A DNA stretch of 51,017 nucleotides from JACRLW01 sp050181465 (lineage in GTDB: Bacteria; Planctomycetota; UBA1135; UBA2386). The stretch lies in the NCBI GenBank assembly GCA_050181465.1, contig JBFXDD010000031.1:1-51017 (forward strand). The letters run 5' to 3'. Position numbers and translations under genes: made by a program. Numbering within the stretch: position 1 is the stretch's first letter; each line of letters opens with the position of its first letter. The notes below the pieces were generated by a model, which searched no databases, was not told the DNA's origin, and saw only the letters and a program-made list of their open reading frames with translations. This document shows, piece by piece, positions 18,465-27,355 of the stretch.

Positions 18465-19637
18465 ATGCGAAAGAGCCAAGCCGAGTCTCGACGGCGGCGC
18501 CGCTCGCTGCCGGCGGGCGTGCAGTGTCACTACGGCAGCTTCCGAGCGGAGATCATGATCGACGGAGTTCGTCGCCGGCGCGCGGGCTTCCGCACTCCGG
18601 AAGATGCAGCGGAGTGGCTCGAATCGCTCCGTCAACACAAGCAGTCACTGTTCAGGGTGGACGGGCTTCTGACCCTCGGCCAGGCGCTCGAGGCGAAGAG
18701 ACGTCACCTGCTCGACACCCGACGCTCGCCCGAGACGGTTCGGTTCTACGAAGAGCAGTTCCGCGTGCTGGCGCGGTTCTTCGACCTCAGGGCTCCCCTG
18801 CTCAACCTCCGGCGAAAGGACGTCGAGGAGTTCGTCCGTAGGCGTTCCAGCGAGACGATTGCAGTGGCCGCCGACGGAGAAGTCATCCGTCCTTCGCCGC
18901 GCACCATAGCCTCGAATGTGGCGACGCTGCGCGCGATCGTCAACCTCGCGAAACGCGAGGGAGTGTTCGTGGGCGTGAACCCCTGCGAAGCAGTGGAGAT
19001 GCCGCGAGTTCGGAGTCAGCGCTTCGATGCGCTCTCCGAGTCCGAGTTCCGCGGCGTTCTCCAGGCGGCGCGGCGGCTCGACGATGCCGGCAAGCCGCGT
19101 TGGCCGTCAGCCATGTGGGACGCGGATCTCTTCGAGTTCCTCGCGGTGAGCGGCCTCCGACGTCGAGGCCTCGCGCGCCTGCGCATGGATGACTGCGACC
19201 CGTTTCGCGGCTTCGTGACCGTCTTCGAGAAGGATGGTCCTCGAATCGTGCCGCTCTCTGCGCCGGCGAAGGCCTGTCTTTCTCGATTGATGGCGAGCGC
19301 GGCGGAAGCGGAGTTCCTGATCCCTCGAGCGACTGAGGACAAGCGCGCATCCGCGATCTCCAAGTCAGTCAGTCGGCTCAAGGAGCAGCTTGGCTTGCGG
19401 CTCAGGGGCGCGGCGCACGTGGCTCGGCACACCTTTGGCACCGCGGTTGCCAACATCCCAGGAGCATCGACCTGGGACGTGCAGAATGCGCTTGGAGACA
19501 AGACTCTGGCGGCCGCTGCCCGCTACGTGCACGCGACCGGAGAGCGCCGGCGAGAGATCGTCGAGATTCTCGGGAGCCGGCTTTCTCAGGCCGACGCGGA
19601 GAGCTCAGGGCCACTTCGAAGCGCAGGTGTTGAATGA
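18465..19637 (+). CDS. int: Tyrosine recombinase 1, probable element integrase
   Basis: The 390-residue phage-type integrase has an N-terminal Arg-rich arm and a SAM-like core-binding region (~68-180). The catalytic residues are Arg232 (SGLRRRG), Lys256 (FEKDG), His318-x-x-Arg321 (AAHVARHT) and Tyr354 (AARYVHA). The position usually filled by His in LGH is Asp345 (LGD). Its location next to attL makes it the likely enzyme for integration into tRNA-Cys. Its stop overlaps the next start by 4 bp (ATGA), so it is coupled to the downstream operon. Confidence 0.92.
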   Translation: MRKSQAESRRRRRSLPAGVQCHYGSFRAEIMIDGVRRRRAGFRTPEDAAEWLESLRQHKQSLFRVDGLLTLGQALEAKRRHLLDTRRSPETVRFYEEQFRVLARFFDLRAPLLNLRRKDVEEFVRRRSSETIAVAADGEVIRPSPRTIASNVATLRAIVNLAKREGVFVGVNPCEAVEMPRVRSQRFDALSESEFRGVLQAARRLDDAGKPRWPSAMWDADLFEFLAVSGLRRRGLARLRMDDCDPFRGFVTVFEKDGPRIVPLSAPAKACLSRLMASAAEAEFLIPRATEDKRASAISKSVSRLKEQLGLRLRGAAHVARHTFGTAVANIPGASTWDVQNALGDKTLAAAARYVHATGERRREIVEILGSRLSQADAESSGPLRSAGVE

Positions 19638-20356
19638 TCTCTCCTGCGCAGTCGATGGCTGGCGGCGAAGCGCTCTCGGTGTTGCAGTTTGGACCCGGCG
19701 TCTTCGACGTCGAGCACGACGCGGCCGAGCACCTGGCGAAGAGGAGACTGGCCGCGCTCGACAGGGTCTCTTTCTTCCTGAAGCTCCACGGTTCGTGTTC
19801 CGCGCGGTGTCCCGGACTTGACTCGTTGGAGCGTGCGGATGTCGACTGGGCCATGGAGAGACTCTGGAGAATGGGCGCCGTGAAGCCTGGTCACAGCGGC
19901 GACTGGCAGTGGACAGGTCCCGAGTTGCCACTCGCGCTCAAGGTGCGATTCCTTGTGGAGGACGCGATGACAGCGCGACAGGGTCCGATGCCCGTCACGA
20001 TGGATCCGGCGGCGTCGAGGAAGTCGATCACGGAGAGCATGCTGAGTCTGATCCGTAGCCACGGTGCGGAGTGCAAAGCTACAGATCGGCTTCGAGTGCA
20101 GCGCCGAGCCGTCTCGCTGGCAGTCCAAGATCCTTCGAGGTCATTTGCTCTCAGCGACGTTTACCTCGCCGAATTCGGGGAACATCGCAAGATCAGCAAG
20201 CACGACCACACCATCATGCGGAGACTGGAAGAGCTGGACATTCTCCAGGATCCCAAGTCGGTGACCGGAGATCCATGGAGAAGGTCGTGGCGAGCGGGTC
20301 GCCGTCTTCTCGCGGAATTCCAACTCGCTGAGTCTCCGGCCGGGTCGCTCACGTGA
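19634..20356 (+). CDS. Unknown element protein, possible winged-helix segments
   Basis: The 240-residue soluble protein has no family I recognise. Two segments look like the ends of winged helices: DVDWAMERLWRMGAVKPG (~70-90) and HDHTIMRRLEELDILQDP near residue 195. A DNA-binding role is therefore possible but unproven. It overlaps the integrase stop and its own stop overlaps the next GTG by 4 bp, so it sits in the middle of a tightly coupled cluster. Confidence 0.6.
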   Translation: MISPAQSMAGGEALSVLQFGPGVFDVEHDAAEHLAKRRLAALDRVSFFLKLHGSCSARCPGLDSLERADVDWAMERLWRMGAVKPGHSGDWQWTGPELPLALKVRFLVEDAMTARQGPMPVTMDPAASRKSITESMLSLIRSHGAECKATDRLRVQRRAVSLAVQDPSRSFALSDVYLAEFGEHRKISKHDHTIMRRLEELDILQDPKSVTGDPWRRSWRAGRRLLAEFQLAESPAGSLT

Positions 20357-20550
20357 AGCACTACTTCTTGTCACCCAAGTGCCGGCGTTGCGGAAGTGCT
20401 CGATTGCGAGTGGACGGCACGCGACACCGAGGACTGAAGCGCTACTACCTCTGCAAGTCGTGCGGCGAGAGGTTCGTGGCGTGGAGATTGGACGAGAACG
20501 ACATCATGAAGCTCAACGAGCGTAATCCAGCGCCAGAGCCAAGAGACTGA
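20353..20550 (+). CDS. Small zinc-ribbon protein
   Basis: The 65-residue protein has two CxxC knuckles, CRRCGS at residues 10-15 and CKSCGERF near 34-41, with RYYL before the second. This resembles the zinc ribbon found at the N-terminus of IS1/InsA-like transposases and other nucleic-acid-binding proteins. No catalytic domain follows, so it is a stand-alone ribbon, perhaps a regulator. It starts with GTG overlapping the preceding stop. Confidence 0.65.
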   Translation: MKHYFLSPKCRRCGSARLRVDGTRHRGLKRYYLCKSCGERFVAWRLDENDIMKLNERNPAPEPRD

Positions 20551-20697
20551 GTGCCCCGGCGCGTTCGAACACGCGGCTCAGGCTCTCGACCCCCACTCGC
20601 TTAGAGGGACTGACGCGGCTCGATTCCACAGGGGATCCGGAGTCGAAGCAATCCAGGAAGCTGTCGAGTGTCTCTAGACGGCGCGTGGTTCCCGAGT

Positions 20698-20754
20698 CGA
20701 TTGAGATGCGGTCTCAATCGGGACGCACCCGAGACGCACCCGATACGCACCCCA
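20698..20754. promoter_or_regulatory. Palindrome followed by three 11-bp iteron-like repeats
   Basis: CGATTGAGA (20698-20706) and TCTCAATCG (20712-20720) are perfect 9-bp inverted arms with a TGCGG centre. Directly after come three tandem 11-mers: GACGCACCCGA (20722-20732), GACGCACCCGA (20733-20743) and TACGCACCCCA (20744-20754). The block lies in the only gap of the left operon, before the HTH genes and the replication-type gene. An operator, a replication origin or both are possible. Confidence 0.6.
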
Positions 20755-20795
20755 ACGGCATTTCGATGGCGCGCGCACGCGCACAGAGTGTGCGC

Positions 20796-21143
20796 ATGTC
20801 CAACAAGCGAGCAGCGGCAAGAGTCGAGCGTTCATCGAGTCCGCGATCGACTCGTCAGGTCGCGGTCTTCCTCGGTGTGCCGGATTGGAGGGTGCGACAT
20901 CACATGCGCTACACGCGCAACTTTCGTCGCGAGTTCGAGCCGGCGTGCATCGACGGTCGGCTCGTCTGGCACGGAGCCTCAGTCGCGGAACTCGTTCGTG
21001 TCCTCACGATCGAAGGCGTGGCCATGCCCAAGCTCACCCGCGAAGTTCAGACGGACCTCTCACTCGATCTCGCTCAGGCGGAACGAGAGGCAGGGCTGAT
21101 TGACGCAGTGGAGCCGGCCCGAAGTCGAGGTCAGTCAGCATGA
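20796..21143 (+). CDS. Small MerR-like helix-turn-helix protein
   Basis: From the ATG at 20796 the protein is 115 residues. Residues ~16-60 (RQVAVFLGVPDWRVRHHMRY, then RLVWHG and VAELVRVL) read as a MerR/excisionase-like winged helix. Other in-frame starts exist at 20766 and 20685, but the last would run through the palindrome and iteron repeats and gives a low-complexity start. The stop overlaps the next ATG by 4 bp. Confidence 0.55.
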   Translation: MSNKRAAARVERSSSPRSTRQVAVFLGVPDWRVRHHMRYTRNFRREFEPACIDGRLVWHGASVAELVRVLTIEGVAMPKLTREVQTDLSLDLAQAEREAGLIDAVEPARSRGQSA

Positions 21144-21442
21144 CCCTCGACGACATCCCCGAAATGGTCCCCCTGAAGGCCGTCGCTGCGCGCTTCGGGA
21201 CCACCTGCGCGGTCTTGCTCGATGCCTCTCGAGAGGGTCGGTTCCCCGGGGTAGTTCGCCTGTCCCGCCGGTGTGCGTTCGTGCGCGTGAGCGAGCTCAA
21301 CGCGTGGCTCTCCGAACGCGCCGAGAACCCTGACTCCGTGCGAGAGCGGGAGCGCTTCATCGACGAGGCGAGTCGACCCGCCCTCATCGGGACCCCTCGC
21401 CAGACAGTGCGACGGGTTCCGTTGCGGAGGTGTGCCCAGTGA
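21140..21442 (+). CDS. AlpA/excisionase-like DNA-binding protein
   Basis: The 100-residue protein has a short MerR-type HTH: MVPLKAVAARFGTTCAVLLDASREGRFPG, described here as a helix-turn-helix at residues 8-36, followed by VVRLSRRCAFVRVSELNAWLSER, the wing and closing helix seen in AlpA and phage excisionases. It is likely the Xis or a regulator of the element. Its stop overlaps the GTG of the next gene. Confidence 0.7.
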   Translation: MTLDDIPEMVPLKAVAARFGTTCAVLLDASREGRFPGVVRLSRRCAFVRVSELNAWLSERAENPDSVRERERFIDEASRPALIGTPRQTVRRVPLRRCAQ

Positions 21443-22356
21443 CATCCGCCACAAAAAGGAAGCGCTCGGTGCCAAGTTCGCAGCCCGGCACCGAGCGCAC
21501 ATGGACGCACAGTCATCCAGTCGGCCTTCGGCAAGGCGACGAGTCGAGGTCAGGGAGTGACCCGCGACCGCCAGAACCATACGCAGGAGCCGGCCGTCCG
21601 GTCAACGGGGGCGAATCGTCTTCCGCGGTGCCGTCCTACGACAGGTTCGCGCACGCCATTTCGCAGGTCCGCCACCTGACGCGTGCTCAGTTCGTCATCT
21701 TCTCCGCTCTCTGGCTGTTCGCTGATCGTGACACCGGCGTCTGCTATCCGGCGCGCACGACACTGGGCCGCGTCTCGGGGCTCGACCGGAAGACCATGCG
21801 GCTCGCGATCACGCGGCTCGTCGAATTGGGACTTCTCGAAGTCGCGTATCCAGCTCACGTTGCGAGGCGGCAGAACACAGCGGTTTCGTCTCGAACCTCA
21901 ACGACCTATCGCATCGCACCGAATGCGCGAGTTGGCGACTGCCGCGACCTGCAGCGCGGGCGCGACACTCGAGTTCGTGGCGAGGTCGCGCGGTCGACGA
22001 CAATCGTTCCGCCGCGGTTGTGCGATCCTCACGTTCCTGAGATCTCCGAGCAGGCCCGTGTTGCAGCCAAAGAGTCGGTGTCGAAGATCATCAGGCTGGA
22101 CAGTGAGTGGCGCGGGGTTGCGGAGCAGCTCGCCGCGGAGACCTATTGCGCGCACGACGACGAGGGCTTCGACGCTGCGATCCAGGCGGCCGCACAGCGA
22201 GCGCGCACCCGGCCGCCATCCACGGGAATCGGTCGCCCAATGTCATTCGGGCCTGCCTTCTGTCACTACCTCTCGCACGACGGTTGTCGATCTCGGCAGG
22301 CTGAGTCGAAAGACTCGACTCGTGGCGCATCCGAACCAAAGGACCTGCGCGCGTGA
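21439..22356 (+). CDS. HTH_36-type replication/regulatory protein
   Basis: The 305-residue protein has a central winged helix at about 70-140 with LTRAQFVIFSALWLFADRD, CYPARTTLGRVSGLDRKTMR and LAITRLVELGLLEV. This is the HTH_36 pattern often found in replication initiators of phages and plasmids (ATARTIAEEAGVSRRTV-type). The rest is basic and not recognised. GTG at 21439 is preferred to GTG at 21430 because GGAGG at 21426-21430 is correctly spaced. Together with the upstream iteron-like repeats it suggests an autonomous replication function, which is inference. Confidence 0.6.
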   Translation: MTSATKRKRSVPSSQPGTERTWTHSHPVGLRQGDESRSGSDPRPPEPYAGAGRPVNGGESSSAVPSYDRFAHAISQVRHLTRAQFVIFSALWLFADRDTGVCYPARTTLGRVSGLDRKTMRLAITRLVELGLLEVAYPAHVARRQNTAVSSRTSTTYRIAPNARVGDCRDLQRGRDTRVRGEVARSTTIVPPRLCDPHVPEISEQARVAAKESVSKIIRLDSEWRGVAEQLAAETYCAHDDEGFDAAIQAAAQRARTRPPSTGIGRPMSFGPAFCHYLSHDGCRSRQAESKDSTRGASEPKDLRA

Positions 22357-22976
22357 TTCCGTTCCAGACGACGCCAGTTGAGCATCCCGAGCCCGTTCGG
22401 AAGCTCGAGGAGTTCCTGCGCAATGACGTGAAGTCTGGCCGCTACCACTCAGGTCCGGACGAGTCGGGGACAACAATCGACTACGTGCCGGCGGCCTACG
22501 TCATGGCCTACTTCACCGGGAAGGGTTCGCGCGTTTCGCCGCAGATCGTTCCAGACCTCGTGACGACTCTCCTGAGGGAGGAGCGCGCGGAGTTCAGGTT
22601 CGTGCCTGGATCCGTCGAAGCCGGGCTCCCCCGCTGGATCGGTGCCATCGTGCTCGATCGGTCCTGGCGGGATCGGGTGCACATGATGCGGATCATCGGT
22701 GGCCGAGCCGCGGACCGAGCAATCGAGAACGCCGAGGCTTGGCTCTCGAAGCGACTGAAGCTCGGCAGTCTCGTGCTCGACGCCGCTTCTCAGGAAGCCC
22801 ACTCACTGATCACTTCCTGGTCTTCGCTCGAGTGCGCAATCGCGCGCGCGGTTGCCGGTGGTCACGCGGAGCTGTCGAACGTGTCGCTCGGCCTGGAGCG
22901 CTTTCCATGGTGGCGCAGCTTGGACCTGGTTCGGGCGTGGGACCCTCGTGAGGGAGGCTTCGATGAAGAGCGGTGA
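22353..22976 (+). CDS. Unknown element protein following the replication-type gene
   Basis: The 207-residue soluble protein starts with GTG in a 4-bp overlap with the preceding stop. It has no motif that I recognise. Segments such as IDYVPAAYVMAYFTGKGSRVSPQIVPDLVTTLL look helical and could be a winged helix. Its last 14 bp overlap the start of recombinase 2. Location suggests a replication or regulatory partner. Confidence 0.55.
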   Translation: MIPFQTTPVEHPEPVRKLEEFLRNDVKSGRYHSGPDESGTTIDYVPAAYVMAYFTGKGSRVSPQIVPDLVTTLLREERAEFRFVPGSVEAGLPRWIGAIVLDRSWRDRVHMMRIIGGRAADRAIENAEAWLSKRLKLGSLVLDAASQEAHSLITSWSSLECAIARAVAGGHAELSNVSLGLERFPWWRSLDLVRAWDPREGGFDEER

Positions 22977-24459
22977 CCAGATCTCGGCGTGGCGAAACGT
23001 CACCGCGGGTGACAACAGCCCCCGAGCGGTTGCGCCCGCGAAGCGACCGGCGACCGGCTCCATTGCTGGGAAAGTCGGAGCTTCTCGCATCGTCCCGTCA
23101 ATCGCAGAGGTTCAGCGTAAGACTCTGAGCCGTGCCATCGGCGATCGCCGAGATCGCCGCCCTGCGAGCAAGTTCCGCGGCATCGAAGTTCGATGGGTTG
23201 GTGGTCGCTGGCAGTGGCGGGCACGCATCATGCGGAACGGGCGGGTGTGCGTCGGGCCGCTTCGCGAGGACCAGGCCGCTGCCGCCCAGGATCGGCGCGT
23301 GCTGCAGCGCGACGCGAGCGCGCTCGCCGCAGGTGAACAACTGACCCTGCGCCAGGCGCTCGATCGGGTATGCGAAGCGGCACGCCGCCGCGGCGTCAGT
23401 GACCGGACCCGCCGCGCGATGTTCGACTCGCATTCCAGGCACCTGCTTCGGAGCCTCGGCGATTCGCTTCCGCTCAGCGCTTTGGTGGACGGGGAGCGGA
23501 TTCGCGCGATGGTGCTCGCCAGCCGGCGCGCAGGGCGACAGGCGACAACCGTCTGGGGGAAGGACTGCTGGCTCCTTTCCCACGCCCTGCGGGAGGCGGG
23601 ACTACCAGACCCCGTGCCGACGCTCCGCGCGGAGATGCGCGTGAACTACAAGCGGGTTCCGACGGAGGTTGTCTACTTCGACGCTCAGGAGCTGCGCGGA
23701 CTGGTGCAGCGAATCCTCGAGGGGACTGGGGTGGCTCCAGCCAAGCTCCCCGCGCTCGAGATCCGGCAGGCGGACGCCGATCTCGTCGTGTTCCTCGCGC
23801 TGACTGGAGTCCGTGCCGGCGAGCTGGGGAGACTGACGGTGGGCGACGTTGACCTTGGCCGCTGTCGTTGCCGCATCCGGGAGGCGAAGGACCGCAGCCA
23901 CCCGCGCACCATCCAGCTTCCTCGAAGTTCGGCTGCGTTGCTCGAGCGCATTGTGCAGCGGGCCACCCAAGGACGTGACTCGGAGGGGCGGCGGCGCCGC
24001 ATGCTCCCGCTCATTCCGAACGGTGAGCGGCACGTCACCCGCCGGCTCTCCTTCTGGCAGAAGCGGCTCGGCGAGAACCGGCTGACAGCGCGCAATCTCC
24101 GTCACACGTTCGGCACCCTGCTCATCCAGAACGCGGGTGCAGCACCGACGGAGGCGATGGCGGCACTCGGTCACCGGCGCATCGCGACCACCTCCCGCTA
24201 CGTGTCGGCTGTCGGCGCGCGGGCTGGAGTGATCGCTGAGCAACTCGGGCGCGCGTTGGATGTCCCAGCGGAGTCCGCAGCCGAGCACGCCGCACCCCCG
24301 GCACGGGTCCTTCCCCAGGGGGCTGGTGATGGGGTTGCAGTGGCCGCCGACGTCGCCAGAAATTCGCCGGACCAAATCCTGGCTCACACGTGCGGATCGG
24401 CCGAGGGGCTGACCACGGGGCGCGACCCGCTCACAGCGCGTGCAGGCACCCCAGACTGA
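22963..24459 (+). CDS. Tyrosine recombinase 2
   Basis: The 498-residue protein is supported by AGGGAGG at 22951-22957 before the ATG. Catalytic residues are Arg284 (TGVRAGEL), Lys309 (REAKDRS), Arg380 (ARNLRHT), His404 (LGHRR) and Tyr413 (SRYVS). The usual His of HxxR is Arg377, the same change as in recombinase 3. The N-terminal arm (FRGIEVRW, WQWRAR) also resembles recombinase 3, so they are paralogues. The last ~55 residues are low complexity and are encoded by a DNA box repeated at 32466-32527, so this tail may be extra. Confidence 0.88.
   Translation: MKSGDQISAWRNVTAGDNSPRAVAPAKRPATGSIAGKVGASRIVPSIAEVQRKTLSRAIGDRRDRRPASKFRGIEVRWVGGRWQWRARIMRNGRVCVGPLREDQAAAAQDRRVLQRDASALAAGEQLTLRQALDRVCEAARRRGVSDRTRRAMFDSHSRHLLRSLGDSLPLSALVDGERIRAMVLASRRAGRQATTVWGKDCWLLSHALREAGLPDPVPTLRAEMRVNYKRVPTEVVYFDAQELRGLVQRILEGTGVAPAKLPALEIRQADADLVVFLALTGVRAGELGRLTVGDVDLGRCRCRIREAKDRSHPRTIQLPRSSAALLERIVQRATQGRDSEGRRRRMLPLIPNGERHVTRRLSFWQKRLGENRLTARNLRHTFGTLLIQNAGAAPTEAMAALGHRRIATTSRYVSAVGARAGVIAEQLGRALDVPAESAAEHAAPPARVLPQGAGDGVAVAADVARNSPDQILAHTCGSAEGLTTGRDPLTARAGTPD
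24305..24366 (+). repeat. 62-bp direct-repeat box, left copy
   Basis: This aligns without gaps to 32466-32527. Conserved blocks at identical spacing are GGGTCCTTCC, GGGGTTGCAGTGGC (24331-24344) and CCAGAA-n-TTCG, while the DNA between them is diverged. The reading frames in the two copies differ, so the conservation is at DNA level and not protein level. Confidence 0.65.
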
Positions 24460-24477
24460 ATTCGGAGATCGGAAACC

Positions 24478-26319
24478 ATGGCAGACACCACCGCAAAGCT
24501 CGAGATCGTCGCTTCTGTCCGAGATCAGATGACGCGCGTTCTCCGAGGTTCCGGACAGGCGTTCCGGAGCTTCTTTGCCAGCGTGACGTCCGGCTTCACC
24601 TCGATCGGACGGGCGATCTTCTCGTTTCGTGGCGCACTCGCCACAGCACTCGCCGCGATCACCGGCCGCACGTTCGTGAACCACACCCGGGATCTCGCTC
24701 GGACGATTCAGGAATACGACATCTGGGCTGACCGACTGGGGTTGACCGTGCAGCAGCTCGACGAGCTGTCGTTCGCAGCCGAGCGGAGCGGCGGGAGCTT
24801 CGAGAGCGTGCGAGCAGGACTTGAGTCGTTGCGCCAGCGGATGGTCGAAGCTGCCGAGGGTTCGTCCGAGCTGCGGAATAGCTTCACTCTTCTTGGAGTT
24901 GGCCAGCTCACCGCGAGCAACGGCGCACTCCGCAACACGGCGGATGTTCTCGAGGACCTCGCTGCCGGCCTGGCTCGTCTCAAGTCGGAAGGACGCGGCG
25001 CAGAAGCTTTGAAACTGAGCGACGACCTCTTCGGCGGCTCTCAACAAGCATTGACGGCGATCCTCTCGAAGGGACCGCAGGCTCTGCAGATCTGGTCCGA
25101 GATGGCTCGGGAAATGGGGGTCGTCAATGCGTCTCAGGTGAGGATGGCGAGCTTGGTTTCGCAGTCGTTCTCAGAGCTCGATCGATCCTGGAGATCGTTC
25201 AAGCTTCAGTTCCTCGAGCAGTTCGGCGACGAGATCATTGCTACCGTGCGGACCATCGCGAAGTTCCTGCGGGAGAACAGCCGGTTCGTGATCGATCTGG
25301 CGAGAGATGCGATCACGACCGTCTTCAACATCATGGTCTCGGTCGGAAAGGCCATCGTGAACGTCGTTCGCGCCATCCTCTCGGCGGTGGATACGATCGT
25401 CGAGAAGGTGGACAAAGCCGGCCAAATCGCGCGTGCCACGCTCTACGATATCATCACATTTAATCCGACTGGCTTCCGACCCAAGGGACATCCGTTCTCC
25501 AAAGAGGAGATCGAGAAGCGAAACGCGCAGGATCCCGCTAGACAGAAGGTTGACAGCGCATCGCGCAGCGTGGACCAGGCGAGCCAGTCGATCACCCAGC
25601 TGGAGAAGAGCTTCGCATTCTTCGGGAACACCTACTTCGCTCTCATCGATCGGGCAGCCTACAGCTGGCAGAAGTTCCGAGAAGAGGCCGTGGAATCGCT
25701 GAACAGCGTAGGTCAGTCCTCCGAGACCGTGGCAGCCCAGTCGAAGAAATCCTGGAGCGCCTTCTTCGCCGGCTTTGGAGCTGGCTTCGAGCAGTGGAGG
25801 GGGCAGCTTGACGACATGACCAGAGCAGGCGCTGAAGCGGGACAGCAGATCTTCTCGGCTGTCAGGAACTCGCTGAGTCAGTTCTTCCAGGATGCGATCA
25901 AGGGCACGAAGTCCGTCAAGGAAGCCTTCAAGGACCTGATGCTGTCGATCCTTGATTCCATCGTGAAGTCATTCTCTGACCGCATTGCTGACCAACTCCT
26001 GGACGGGGTCTTCGATACCATCTTCGGTGCTCTCGGCACGGGGGGAAGCGGAGGAGCTGGGTCGCGGGTCGGACCAACCCTTGGATCCGGCCGGAAGCGA
26101 GTCGTTCTTGGCGAGGGAGATCCTCGCAACTTCGGAAGTCTCGCAGGTGGGTTCAGATCGGGAGGCGGAGATCGCGCGGAGATTCACTTCCACGTGCAGG
26201 CACTCGACGCCCGATCCGTCGCAGGTTGGCTCACCGAGAATCAGAAGGCGATTGGCGACACAGTTCTGGAACAGATGAGCCGTCGCAGTGTGTTCCGGGA
26301 GGTCTTGCGACGCGGCTAG
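24478..26319 (+). CDS. Phage tail tape-measure protein (lambda-like)
   Basis: The 613-residue protein begins KLEIVASVRDQMTRVLRGSG, the tape-measure opening, with a long helical, Gln/Ser-rich middle and hydrophobic segments near 270-310 (FVIDLARDAITTVFNIMVSV). The C-terminal part has FKDLMLSILDSIVKSFSDRI, then a Gly-rich linker, then IHFHVQALDARSVAGWLTEN and FREVLRRG at the end, as in lambda-type tape measures. By the usual 1.5 Angstrom per residue it would set a tail of roughly 90 nm. No tail tube, baseplate or fibre gene is adjacent, which is unusual. Confidence 0.82.
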   Translation: MADTTAKLEIVASVRDQMTRVLRGSGQAFRSFFASVTSGFTSIGRAIFSFRGALATALAAITGRTFVNHTRDLARTIQEYDIWADRLGLTVQQLDELSFAAERSGGSFESVRAGLESLRQRMVEAAEGSSELRNSFTLLGVGQLTASNGALRNTADVLEDLAAGLARLKSEGRGAEALKLSDDLFGGSQQALTAILSKGPQALQIWSEMAREMGVVNASQVRMASLVSQSFSELDRSWRSFKLQFLEQFGDEIIATVRTIAKFLRENSRFVIDLARDAITTVFNIMVSVGKAIVNVVRAILSAVDTIVEKVDKAGQIARATLYDIITFNPTGFRPKGHPFSKEEIEKRNAQDPARQKVDSASRSVDQASQSITQLEKSFAFFGNTYFALIDRAAYSWQKFREEAVESLNSVGQSSETVAAQSKKSWSAFFAGFGAGFEQWRGQLDDMTRAGAEAGQQIFSAVRNSLSQFFQDAIKGTKSVKEAFKDLMLSILDSIVKSFSDRIADQLLDGVFDTIFGALGTGGSGGAGSRVGPTLGSGRKRVVLGEGDPRNFGSLAGGFRSGGGDRAEIHFHVQALDARSVAGWLTENQKAIGDTVLEQMSRRSVFREVLRRG

Positions 26320-26386
26320 GTTCCACGGCCGAACCATCACGACAACCCGACAAGGAATCGGCAACACTCAAGAACGACACGAACCC

Positions 26387-26587
26387 ATGGAACATCAACC
26401 CACGATTTTCGAGCCTACGCTCGATGACCTCTTCGCCCAGAGGGCCTACCTGATTCAACTCCGCGACGACATACAGCGCCAAGAGCGGAATCGCGTTCGT
26501 GACCTGGAGGCCGTCGAGTTGAGGCTCGTGCGAGCCCTTGCGAAGGACATTCAGGGCGAACGTCGCGGCGTTCTCGTCGAGACGTGA
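26387..26587 (+). CDS. Small charged element protein
   Basis: The 66-residue protein is mostly one predicted charged helix (DLFAQRAYLIQLRDDIQRQE and AVELRLVRALAKD). The ATG at 26387 follows a 67-bp gap after the tape-measure gene without a clear RBS. The longer in-frame start at 26288 would overlap the tape-measure end. Function unknown; its position among tail-like genes suggests a structural or chaperone role. Confidence 0.45.
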   Translation: MEHQPTIFEPTLDDLFAQRAYLIQLRDDIQRQERNRVRDLEAVELRLVRALAKDIQGERRGVLVET

Positions 26588-26647
26588 GTCAGGACCTCGC
26601 TACCGAGTAGACAAGCCAGAAGTCCACAAGAGATCGGACAGAACAAC

Positions 26648-27355
26648 ATGAACAACGTGACCGAGAAGCTGGCGCAGATCCGCGCCGAGCGCGTAGCTTC
26701 CGCCGAGAGGATCATCATCGACGCGGCCAGGGATGCTGCCGCGGAGAAGCGCCCGAAGCGATTGGAGGAGGTCGAGGCAGCTCTCTCCACGCTGCACCTG
26801 GACGATTCGCAGTTCGCTCAGCTCGTCGATTGCATGCGCGGCCTTGCAGCTGCGCATCGGGCGAGGTCTGAGGCGCCGCAGGTCCAGGCCGCATTCGAAA
26901 GCGCGAGAAGAAGCCTGGTCGAAGTCTCAGCCGAGGTTGAAGACCAGAGACGCGAAGGCAATCGCCGCCTGGCGGAAGCCGATGCCGTCCTGTCTGCGGC
27001 CAGGAACGACCTCGCACGCAACATGGAGTGCAGCGCCAGGGAGTTCGACCTGCGCCGCCGTGTTGCCGCGATGATCCGCCCCGAAGAGACGAGACAGCTT
27101 CGGGAGCGACTGCATGCCGCCAGAATGCTCGTGCAGCGGCTCTCGCAGAACCCGAAGCTCAACTTCAACGAGGAAGCCTTCGAACGCCTGATCGAGGATT
27201 CGGAGATGCACAACCGTCGAGGCGACGCCGAGGACTTGCGCCGACGACGGGAGTCATATCGCTTGGAGAAGACGATCGCGCAGGAGCAACTGATCGCCGC
27301 CAAGACTGAAGTGCTCAACCTCGAGAACGAGGAGGCAGCAACATGGGTAAGCTGA
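26648..27355 (+). CDS. Coiled-coil element protein
   Basis: The 235-residue protein is nearly all alpha-helical with heptad patterns: residues 1-60, 80-130 (AFESARRSLVEVSAEVED), and 175-230 (RRRRESYRLEKTIAQEQL). No catalytic motif is visible. It overlaps the next gene start by 13 bp. A scaffold or chaperone role alongside the S49-like protein is possible, since phage protease genes often sit next to scaffold genes; that is inference. Confidence 0.65.
   Translation: MNNVTEKLAQIRAERVASAERIIIDAARDAAAEKRPKRLEEVEAALSTLHLDDSQFAQLVDCMRGLAAAHRARSEAPQVQAAFESARRSLVEVSAEVEDQRREGNRRLAEADAVLSAARNDLARNMECSAREFDLRRRVAAMIRPEETRQLRERLHAARMLVQRLSQNPKLNFNEEAFERLIEDSEMHNRRGDAEDLRRRRESYRLEKTIAQEQLIAAKTEVLNLENEEAATWVS

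Noticed and set aside
20353..20550. Transposase or insertion sequence because of the IS1-like zinc ribbon
   Set aside because: No catalytic domain, no terminal inverted repeats and no target duplication are visible; the ribbon is a separate small gene in an operon.
20722..20754. Three short tandem repeats considered as a CRISPR array
   Set aside because: Units are 11 bp with no spacers and no cas genes nearby; better read as iterons or operator repeats.
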